A stretch of 34,550 nt of DNA, taken from an uncultured Spirochaetaceae bacterium (lineage in GTDB: Bacteria > Spirochaetota > Spirochaetia > Sphaerochaetales > Sphaerochaetaceae). The notes beneath the pieces are model-generated. The model was not told where the DNA came from. It did no database searches and was given only the letters and a program-made list of their open reading frames with translations. Of this stretch, positions 24,353 to 29,848 are shown piece after piece. Position 1 is the first letter of the stretch. Every line of letters begins with the position of its first letter. Location of the stretch: the NCBI GenBank assembly GCA_944392935.1, contig CALXYI010000044.1:1-34550 (forward strand), written 5' to 3'. The translations under genes were made by a program, and so were the position numbers.

Positions 24353-26752
24353 TTATACCTTCGATCCGAGATATGCGCTCAGGCGCAGTATATCGGAGAA
24401 GACACCGCCTGCGGTGACATCAGGACCGGCACCTGGCCCTTTTATGACAAGCGGCTGCCTGTCGTATCTGACAGTGCGGAATGCTATGACGTTGTCGGTT
24501 CCCCTTGCCTGCGAGAATGGATGATCCTCCGGATATTCAGAAAGGGAGACAGAGCATACGCCTCCATCCACCTTGCCTACATAGCGGAGCCTCATCCCCC
24601 TCGACGCGGCATCGCGGTACATGGAGAGCATATGCTCATCCATCTCCGGAAGCCTCCTCATGAACTCATCGCTGGAGAGCTGCCGCATCTCAGGAGGGAA
24701 CAGAGGCTGGACATCTATATCCGACACCTCGGTATGATAGCCAAGCTCGCGGGCGAGGATGACTGTCTTGCGGGCCACATCCATCCCGGAAAGATCATCA
24801 CGGGGATCGGGTTCCGTATATCCGAGGGCCTTTGCCTTCTTCACGAGCTCAGAGAAAGGAACCGTGCCATCGTATTCGGAGAAGAGCCAGCACAGCGTTC
24901 CCGAGACCATTCCCTCTACGGTTATCACGCTGTCCCCTGTCTCGCGGAGATCGCGGAGGGTGCAGATGACAGGAAGCCCGGCTCCTACCGTAGTCTCATA
25001 GAGGAACTTGCGCCCTGTCCTCTTCGACTCTGCCATGAGCTCCGAGTAGTAGCTGTATGGGCCGGATCCTGCCTTCTTGTTCGGCGTCACTATATGGAAG
25101 CCCTCGCGTATGAACTTCGCATACTGCAGCGCACGAGCCTCCGATGAGGTGCAGTCCACGATCACGCGATGAGGATAGTACTGGGCGCCCACGTGGGAAA
25201 GGAAGATGCCCTCGTTGTATGCGACAGCATTCTCACGGAAGGAATCACGCCAGTTCTGCAGGTCTATACCCTCCTCCGAAAGGAGCATCTTCTTGGAAGT
25301 GGCTATGCCGCGGACGCGTATATCGAGATCGAAGCCACGGCGGAGCCTGTCGCTTTCCGAGGCAAGCTGGTCAAGGAGCGTACCCCCGATATTGCCAGGC
25401 CCGAAAAGCCCGATGGAGAGAGTCTGGGCGGAGAGGAAGAACGATGAATGGAGGGCCCTGAGGGCCTTTCCGCTCTCATCCTCCCGGATCACCGCGCTTA
25501 TGTTCCTCTCAGACGAGCCCTGTGCGATTGCCCTTACGTTGACTCCCGCACGGGCAAGCGAGGAGAAGAACTTTCCGGCGACACCCGGATGCCCCGGCAT
25601 CCCCTCACCGACGGCGGCCAGGATCGCAAGCCCGCTCTCTGCAGCTATCTCGGAAAGACCGCCGGAGGCTATCTCATGGGAGAACTCCGTGCGGAGGATC
25701 CTCTGCGCGGCAGATGACTCCCTCTGAGGCACGGCGAAGCATATCGAGAATTCGGATGAAGCCTGTGATATGAATATGACGGAAATGCCTTCATTGCGGA
25801 GCGCCGTGAAGAGGCGGGATGAGAATCCCGGGACTCCGGACATGCCGGAGCCTTCGACGTTGATCATCGCCACGGAACGCACCACGGAAAAGCCGCGGAC
25901 AGGGATGCCGCCGTCTGCAGCGGAAGCGGTCATGAGCGTACCGGGATCATCCATATCACCCCAGAAGCGGAGGGTGATCTCCACTCCTTTGTCCGCCGCT
26001 GGCTGGAACGACTGCGGATGGATTATGGGAGCACCGAAGAATGACAGCTCGGTTGCCTCCTTGTATGTAAGGTTCTTGATCACCGGAGCAGACGGGACAT
26101 CGCGCCTTGAGGCGGTGCAGAGCAGCGAACGGCTGTTCCAGAACGTAAGCGCTGCATCATGGTTCCTCGCGATAAGGGAGGCTGTATACTCGCTCTCCCC
26201 TTCCTTCCTTATCCTTCCGGAGGCATCCGGTGCGCTCTCTGCACGGAAGAGCTCCCCTGACACGAACACGGCGCCTTCAGGGAATGAGGCCGCTTCCACA
26301 GCCTCACGCGGCTGATAGACCGATGCAGGGATGCCGGATTCCGAGAAGAGTGTGCAGAGCATATCGGAGAGAAAGGAGCTCGTCATGCTGCCGAAATGCC
26401 TCACGGCAGCCTCAGGGACATCGTGCAGCAGCCAGAGGGCCCTGAGGATATCCTCGGCGATGGAGAACCTGGCATTCATCCGCTCCTGCACCTTCGATGG
26501 ATCTGAAAGGGTATTCTCTGCAAGCTCATTCCAGCTGCTCTGGCTTCTCTCGAGCTTCGACCAGAGCTTCTCGTCATTTCCTGCAGCTGCCTCCAGCAGC
26601 CCTGTGAGGGAAAGCTCCGGCGATGAGACCGGGGAAAGGACGAATATCTCTGTATCCTCACCATCATTCCTGTAGAGAGAAAGCAGCTTCCTCTGTCCGG
26701 TGCTGCTGCTGAGCATGGAGCCCTCAAGGGCATGGACGCGGATTCCGGGCAT
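24353..26752 (-). CDS. thrA: ThrA-like aspartokinase-homoserine dehydrogenase fusion with degenerate kinase domain
   Basis: This 799-residue protein aligns end to end with bifunctional ThrA (about 820 residues). Residues 1-285 correspond to aspartokinase, 290-440 to the paired ACT regulatory domains and 445-799 to homoserine dehydrogenase. The dehydrogenase is intact: GPGNIGG (451-457), TPNKKA, VGAGLPV, YTEPDPRDDLSGMDVARK and GAGPDVTAGGVFSD. The kinase is not: the KFGGTS stretch reads ALEGSM (8-13, catalytic Lys replaced by Ala), GRNGSD reads KEGESE (183-188), and TDVDGVYTCDP reads NSRSLLCTASR (206-216). Aspartokinase activity is therefore doubtful. Starts at GTG 26770 and ATG 26764 are in frame, but 26752 matches the family start and has GGAGGT just upstream; 26770 abuts a terminator tail. 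Confidence 0.9.
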   Translation of the reverse strand: MPGIRVHALEGSMLSSSTGQRKLLSLYRNDGEDTEIFVLSPVSSPELSLTGLLEAAAGNDEKLWSKLERSQSSWNELAENTLSDPSKVQERMNARFSIAEDILRALWLLHDVPEAAVRHFGSMTSSFLSDMLCTLFSESGIPASVYQPREAVEAASFPEGAVFVSGELFRAESAPDASGRIRKEGESEYTASLIARNHDAALTFWNSRSLLCTASRRDVPSAPVIKNLTYKEATELSFFGAPIIHPQSFQPAADKGVEITLRFWGDMDDPGTLMTASAADGGIPVRGFSVVRSVAMINVEGSGMSGVPGFSSRLFTALRNEGISVIFISQASSEFSICFAVPQRESSAAQRILRTEFSHEIASGGLSEIAAESGLAILAAVGEGMPGHPGVAGKFFSSLARAGVNVRAIAQGSSERNISAVIREDESGKALRALHSSFFLSAQTLSIGLFGPGNIGGTLLDQLASESDRLRRGFDLDIRVRGIATSKKMLLSEEGIDLQNWRDSFRENAVAYNEGIFLSHVGAQYYPHRVIVDCTSSEARALQYAKFIREGFHIVTPNKKAGSGPYSYYSELMAESKRTGRKFLYETTVGAGLPVICTLRDLRETGDSVITVEGMVSGTLCWLFSEYDGTVPFSELVKKAKALGYTEPDPRDDLSGMDVARKTVILARELGYHTEVSDIDVQPLFPPEMRQLSSDEFMRRLPEMDEHMLSMYRDAASRGMRLRYVGKVDGGVCSVSLSEYPEDHPFSQARGTDNVIAFRTVRYDRQPLVIKGPGAGPDVTAGGVFSDILRLSAYLGSKV

Positions 26753-26770
26753 CTTGACCTCCATATTCAC

Positions 26771-26792
26771 AAAAAGCTCCCTTTCGGGAGCT
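26771..26792 (-). terminator. Terminator-like hairpin between rpmB and thrA
   Basis: On the minus strand AGCTCCC pairs with GGGAGCT around the stable GAAA tetraloop, followed by a run of five T. It lies 20 bases after the rpmB stop codon and 18 bases before the thrA start at 26752. It may end rpmB transcripts and could also attenuate thrA if transcription starts at the TATAAT upstream of it. Confidence 0.78.
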
Positions 26793-26810
26793 CTTCCAGG
26801 TTTCCAATGG

Positions 26811-26819
26811 ATTATACCA
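26811..26819 (-). promoter_or_regulatory. Possible extended -10 promoter of thrA, overlapping the rpmB stop codon
   Basis: On the minus strand TGG-TATAAT (26819-26811) includes the final GTA-TAA (Val, stop) of rpmB. Transcription would start near 26804 and run through the terminator-like hairpin before reaching thrA. No -35 is seen. Chance formation by the L28 C-terminal codons cannot be excluded. Confidence 0.42.
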
Positions 26820-27042
26820 CCTTCTCGATCTTGCCGCTCCTGAGGCAGCGTGTGCAGACCTTGATAGTCCTCGGCGTACCATTGATGAGGGCCTTCACCG
26901 AAACGAGATTGGGCTTGAACGTGCGCTTCTTGGTCACACCGATATGCTGACCGACACCACCCTTCTTCTTAGCCTGTCCCTTGCGCGGTACAATGCTGCC
27001 GGAGATAGTCCCCTTGCCGCAGATATCACATCTTCTTGCCAT
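26812..27042 (-). CDS. rpmB: 50S ribosomal protein L28, zinc-binding form
   Basis: This 76-residue protein starts MARRCDICGKG and has RTFKPNLVSVKALINGTPRTIKVCTRCLRSGK, the L28 signature. Two CxxC pairs (C5/C8 and C63/C66) form a zinc ribbon, the so-called C+ form. GTG 27054 is in frame upstream, but ATG 27042 gives the canonical N-terminus. A standard promoter lies about 75 bases upstream, and the leader can fold into a hairpin. Linkage to thrA is unusual; L28 is more often next to L33 or alone. Confidence 0.95.
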   Translation of the reverse strand: MARRCDICGKGTISGSIVPRKGQAKKKGGVGQHIGVTKKRTFKPNLVSVKALINGTPRTIKVCTRCLRSGKIEKVV

Positions 27043-27078
27043 GTTATCATCCACCTTATATTGAGTTCTGTAAGTAGA

Positions 27079-27103
27079 GGCACGCTGCTGGAAGGCAGAT
27101 GCC
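27079..27103 (-). promoter_or_regulatory. Hairpin in the 5' leader of rpmB mRNA
   Basis: On the minus strand GGCA-CTGC pairs with GCAG-TGCC (small internal loop of A/CG... unequal sides) around a six-base loop CTTCCA, close to the predicted mRNA 5' end at about 27112. It could stabilise the message or serve autoregulation by L28. Function is unproven. Confidence 0.35.
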
Positions 27104-27118
27104 AGTCACAACTCAGAG

Positions 27119-27147
27119 ACTATACCCGAAGCAGGGACCTTTGTAAA
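27119..27147 (-). promoter_or_regulatory. Promoter of rpmB
   Basis: On the minus strand TTTACA (27147-27142), a 17-base spacer and TATAGT (27124-27119) give a start near 27112 and a leader of about 70 bases. Five of six bases match consensus in each hexamer. Confidence 0.75.
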
Positions 27148-27169
27148 TAGCTTCCATACATGATATTCT
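27141..27169 (+). promoter_or_regulatory. Promoter of the unrecognised gene at 27176, leaderless type
   Basis: TTGTAA (27141-27146), a 17-base spacer and extended TGA-TATTCT (27161-27169) end six bases before ATG 27176. The -35 overlaps the rpmB -35 on the other strand almost completely, so the two promoters should compete for RNA polymerase. Confidence 0.6.
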
Positions 27170-27175
27170 CCAGCC

Positions 27176-27583
27176 ATGGACAGGCTTGCTACGGTGCTGA
27201 CGCTTTCGGAGAAGGACCGCCTTCTCTGGCGAGGCATCCTCACCCGATACTACAGGAAGACCGGTGACTGGGGATCCTATGCCCTCTTCCCCGCGATCAT
27301 CCTTGCAGATGGCGATTTCTTCAGCCTCGGCATCGATATCGGGGATGGGATGTACGGGTATTCAGGGGAGATGGCGAGGCGAGGATGGGCCTCGGTGCTT
27401 CCCATTGAGGATGGAAGCCTGCCGCAGTATGCCGCATCGCCGGGCCTTTTCATAACGGCAGGCCAGGCCAGGCCATTCCCGTTCACCCCCGGCTCAGTCT
27501 CAGTGAGGTCCCTTGCGCTCGTGCGCATCTCGGAGGGAAGCTTCAGGATCCTCCGTGAACGGCCTCTGAGGAAGGGCAGATAG
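27176..27583 (+). CDS. Protein of unknown function
   Basis: I do not recognise this 135-residue protein. It is soluble-looking, with no signal peptide or membrane helix. It has an N-terminal helix (SEKDRLLWRGILTRYYRK), then a beta-rich middle with repeated Gly-Asp turns (LADGDFFSLGIDIGDGMYGYSGEMARRGW) and an Arg-rich end. The start is supported by a good promoter whose -10 ends six bases upstream. The last 41 bases overlap the 3' end of nth on the opposite strand. Codon use matches its neighbours, so it is probably a resident gene of the lineage. Confidence 0.7.
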   Translation: MDRLATVLTLSEKDRLLWRGILTRYYRKTGDWGSYALFPAIILADGDFFSLGIDIGDGMYGYSGEMARRGWASVLPIEDGSLPQYAASPGLFITAGQARPFPFTPGSVSVRSLALVRISEGSFRILRERPLRKGR

Positions 27584-28178
27584 CGGAAAGGAAGCAGGCG
27601 GCGCAATCCGGGCGGACACGGCAGACAGTACGTCCGTGGAGGTTCACGACCATCGACATCCTCCCCCATTGATCGGGAGGGAATCCTTCCCTTATCTCGG
27701 CAGCGGCCCTTGCCCTGTCGGATGTATCGGTGAAGCCCAGGCGCCTTGCGGTACGGACGAAATGCGTATCCGCGATCACTGCCGGCTCTCCGAGGATATT
27801 CACGAGATAGCATGCAGCTGTCTTCTCCCCGATCCCTGGCAGCGCCATCAGAGATGCGGCATCAGAGGGGATGCCGTAAGCCGCCACATAGGAGGACACG
27901 GCCTTTATCCTCCCCGCCTTCTGCCTTGACAGTCCTGCCGTCCTTATGAGCGCCTCTATGGAAGCCTCATCGGCATTCCCCACCGAGGCAGCATCCGGGA
28001 AGACTGAGAACAGGCGGCAGGCAGCCTTCTCTGCCTGGCTGTCCGTCGTCGATGCGCTCAGCATGACCGTTATCAGGAAGCGGTATCCATCCGTCTCATC
28101 CAGGAAGGATATCCTCTCGGGATAGCGCTCATCGAGCATTCTCCATATCATCTGAGCTGTGTTGACCCCTGATTTCAT
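27543..28178 (-). CDS. nth: Endonuclease III
   Basis: This 211-residue base-excision-repair glycosylase/AP lyase removes oxidised pyrimidines. The helix-hairpin-helix LPGIGEKTA contains the likely catalytic K119, and D137 lies in ADTHF. Four cysteines (C186, C192, C195, C201) form the 4Fe-4S loop; the first gap is five residues where E. coli Nth has six. No ribosome-binding site precedes ATG 28178; a weak extended -10 (TGA-CATTAT) ends seven bases upstream, so it may be leaderless. Its first codons on the other strand form the promoter of tRNA-Pro. Confidence 0.92.
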   Translation of the reverse strand: MKSGVNTAQMIWRMLDERYPERISFLDETDGYRFLITVMLSASTTDSQAEKAACRLFSVFPDAASVGNADEASIEALIRTAGLSRQKAGRIKAVSSYVAAYGIPSDAASLMALPGIGEKTAACYLVNILGEPAVIADTHFVRTARRLGFTDTSDRARAAAEIREGFPPDQWGRMSMVVNLHGRTVCRVRPDCAACFLSAICPSSEAVHGGS

Positions 28179-28190
28179 TTACCATATAAT
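28162..28190 (+). promoter_or_regulatory. Promoter of tRNA-Pro
   Basis: TTGACC (28162-28167), a 17-base spacer and a perfect TATAAT (28185-28190) precede the tRNA by 11 bases. The -35 and part of the spacer are the first codons of nth on the opposite strand. Confidence 0.8.
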
Positions 28191-28201
28191 GTCACACCGT
28201 A

Positions 28202-28274
28202 CGGGATGTCGCCTAGCGGCTATGGCGCCTGCTTTGGGAGCAGGATATCGATGGTTCGAGTCCATTCATCCCGA
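28202..28274 (+). tRNA. tRNA-Pro (TGG)
   Basis: The acceptor CGGGATG pairs with CATCCCG. The anticodon stem CCTGC/GCAGG closes the loop TTTGGGA with anticodon TGG. The T arm is ATGG, loop with TTCGAGT, CCAT. Discriminator A fits tRNA-Pro. CCA is not encoded. Confidence 0.94.
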
Positions 28275-28280
28275 TAATGG

Positions 28281-28301
28281 CCTGCCTCCGCGGCAGGTTT
28301 T
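28281..28301 (+). terminator. Terminator of tRNA-Pro
   Basis: CCTGCC pairs with GGCAGG around the loop TCCGC, followed by four T. It begins seven bases after the tRNA. Confidence 0.8.
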
Positions 28302-28345
28302 CCATTCTCTGGCACCCGCTGCTGTTCTTCACACCCCTCCCTTGC

Positions 28346-28353
28346 TGTATAAT
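28346..28353 (+). promoter_or_regulatory. -10 box of the barrel-like protein gene, leaderless type
   Basis: TG followed by a perfect TATAAT (28348-28353) ends seven bases before ATG 28361, placing the mRNA 5' end on the start codon. No ribosome-binding site is present. An ATG within the box (28352) is in frame but would lie upstream of the expected RNA start. Confidence 0.62.
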
Positions 28354-28360
28354 GCAGACG

Positions 28361-29134
28361 ATGAAGACTGTCGCCGCCATCCTGTTGCTGATGATGCTTG
28401 CAGCCCCCCTCTGCGCGGCGCTCTTCCCAGGCTATGAATTCAGCTTCATCGAGACAGCAGGGAATACATCCCTCAAGTCATCATTCAGCAATGGCGATAT
28501 AGGACTGGACTACACCGGCTTCGGCTTCGTAGGCTCTGACACGACCACCGGGATATACCTCCGCATAGGGCTGCAGGCCCCATACAGGAGCCTCCTGTCG
28601 CTCTTCACGGGACAGAAGGATCCGGATCCGATGAAGACAGAGACCCATCTCAGGCGCACGTTCCTCTTCGCCGGGGCGATAGGACCTGCCATGCGATCCT
28701 CCATAAGCGAGGGCGTCACATGGTACATGGGGATAGGCGCAAGCATCATAGCCAGGTATTCCGACAGGATATACTCAAGCGCCGACTACAGCCACAACAG
28801 GCTTGAGATGAATCTCGGCTGGTGCTTTGACACAGGACTGCGCTTCCATATACGGAGGAACATGTCATTCAACATAGGGCTTCTCGCAAGCTCCGTGGTG
28901 ATCTCCCTGGATATCTCCCGCAATCTCGGAAGCGGAGAGGAGAGCATCGAGATGATCCCATACCTCTTCACGATGAAGGACAAGACGGGAGAGAATCTCT
29001 TCAATGCCTGCTGCTATATAAGCCTGGGGCATACATTCGGCCCCAAGCGCGATGTCCCGGAGAAGAGATACATAATAACCACTTCCGAGAGCTTCACGGG
29101 AATACTCGTCGAAAGCCAGGATCAGGACCTCTGA
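28361..29134 (+). CDS. Exported, outer-membrane-barrel-like protein
   Basis: This 257-residue protein has a clear signal peptide (about residues 1-19, LLLMMLAAPLCA). The mature part is built of alternating polar and hydrophobic strands with many Gly, Ser and aromatic residues (GIYLRIGLQAPYRSLLS, TWYMGIGASIIARYS, FNIGLLASSVVISLDISR), which suggests a small outer-membrane beta-barrel or a related periplasmic beta protein. The C-terminus does not end in Phe, so it is not a textbook BamA substrate. No specific family is recognised. Its last 13 bases overlap the opposing coiled-coil gene. Confidence 0.75.
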   Translation: MKTVAAILLLMMLAAPLCAALFPGYEFSFIETAGNTSLKSSFSNGDIGLDYTGFGFVGSDTTTGIYLRIGLQAPYRSLLSLFTGQKDPDPMKTETHLRRTFLFAGAIGPAMRSSISEGVTWYMGIGASIIARYSDRIYSSADYSHNRLEMNLGWCFDTGLRFHIRRNMSFNIGLLASSVVISLDISRNLGSGEESIEMIPYLFTMKDKTGENLFNACCYISLGHTFGPKRDVPEKRYIITTSESFTGILVESQDQDL

Positions 29135-29625
29135 TCCTCAGGCACGTCGATCACCTCGGCATCCGTCCGTCCCGGTACATGCCTCTTGATGAAGGGGATG
29201 AATCCGGAATAGACCTTCTGGAATTCCTCCTCGCTCTCCTTGAGGGCAGCCTGCCAGACAGGTCCGAAGCCCGGGCTGTTGAGAGTGAGGCGGTCAGCTG
29301 CCTTCTGCAGTATCTGAAGCCTCTGCATCTCCTTGCGTCCGGGCTTATCCCTGAGGGCGAGGAGCGATACACGCAGATTCTCATTCGCCTTCCGCAGCTC
29401 CTCGTTCTCCTCCTTTATCCTCTTCAGTCCCTCTGCCTCAAGCTCCATCCTGTCTGAGAGCATCCTCCTGTAGCGCTCTGCCTCCTCCTTCCCCTCCTTC
29501 TTCGCGGCGGAAATGCGCGAGATGAGCATGAAGGCAACCACAGCTGCCACAACAAGACCGACACCAAGACCGTAAATGAACATTTCCATAGTGAGAGGAT
29601 AACCCAGAAAGCGCGCCACTTCCAC
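29122..29625 (-). CDS. Membrane-anchored coiled-coil protein of unknown function
   Basis: This 167-residue protein has one N-terminal transmembrane helix (about residues 17-36, YGLGVGLVVAAVVAFMLIS), then a long charged coiled coil (about 40-85, rich in Glu, Lys, Arg) and a globular C-terminal part with VWQAALKESEEEFQKVYSGF. The layout resembles RmuC-like or YtrH/DivIC-like anchored coiled coils, but no family is certain. GTG 29625 is chosen because a TAGAAT box lies eight bases upstream; ATG 29589 is an alternative start just before the helix. Confidence 0.72.
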   Translation of the reverse strand: MEVARFLGYPLTMEMFIYGLGVGLVVAAVVAFMLISRISAAKKEGKEEAERYRRMLSDRMELEAEGLKRIKEENEELRKANENLRVSLLALRDKPGRKEMQRLQILQKAADRLTLNSPGFGPVWQAALKESEEEFQKVYSGFIPFIKRHVPGRTDAEVIDVPEDQRS

Positions 29626-29649
29626 CCTCTTCGATTCTATGTTAGAATC
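29620..29649. promoter_or_regulatory. Palindromic divergent promoter for the 6S-like RNA and the coiled-coil gene
   Basis: GATTCTATGTTAGAATC (29633-29649) is a perfect inverted repeat around TGT. It places a TAGAAT -10 on each strand: plus 29643-29648 with a candidate -35 TTCCAC at 29620-29625 (17-base spacer), and minus 29639-29634, eight bases before GTG 29625. Polymerase bound for one direction would block the other. Confidence 0.6.
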
Positions 29650-29654
29650 CTCTT

Positions 29655-29828
29655 ACCTATAGAACGGCTCATCTGAAGCCTCTTGGAGCAAACCTTATGA
29701 ATGGGGTCTGGAATAGCCTTAGCGGCATTGCTCCCGCCTTCGGGCCCGGGAACAGAAAGCGGGCAACAAGGATCCCCCCTTGAACACTAGTTCAAGAGCA
29801 ACCAGCAGCCGTATCTATAGGACTTTTT
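29655..29828 (+). ncRNA. ssrS: 6S-like RNA
   Basis: This region of about 174 bases has the marks of 6S RNA, the RNA that mimics an open promoter and binds RNA polymerase holoenzyme. A closing stem pairs CCTATAGA-ACGGCT (29656-29669) with AGCCGT-A-TCTATAGG (29807-29821). The 3' side contains CTTGAAC-ACTA-GTTCAAG followed by AGCAACCAGC, closely like the CTTGAAC-CAAG-GGTTCAAG and following bases of E. coli 6S RNA. An inner UUCG-capped hairpin (CCCGCC/GGCCCGGG) forms the apical end. A -10 box lies seven bases before the 5' end, and five T follow the closing stem. Identification rests on this pattern; a covariance-model search was not possible. Confidence 0.72.
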
Positions 29829-29848
29829 CTTGTTCAGAGGTCCATAAC

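Noticed and set aside
24074-25147. A 357-residue plus-strand frame opposite thrC and thrA
   Set aside because: It is antisense to conserved coding sequence in both genes and resembles no protein family.
26753-26770. GTG 26770 or ATG 26764 as the thrA start
   Set aside because: GTG 26770 directly abuts the T tract of the terminator hairpin, and the extra residues do not match the family N-terminus; ATG 26752 does and has GGAGGT upstream.
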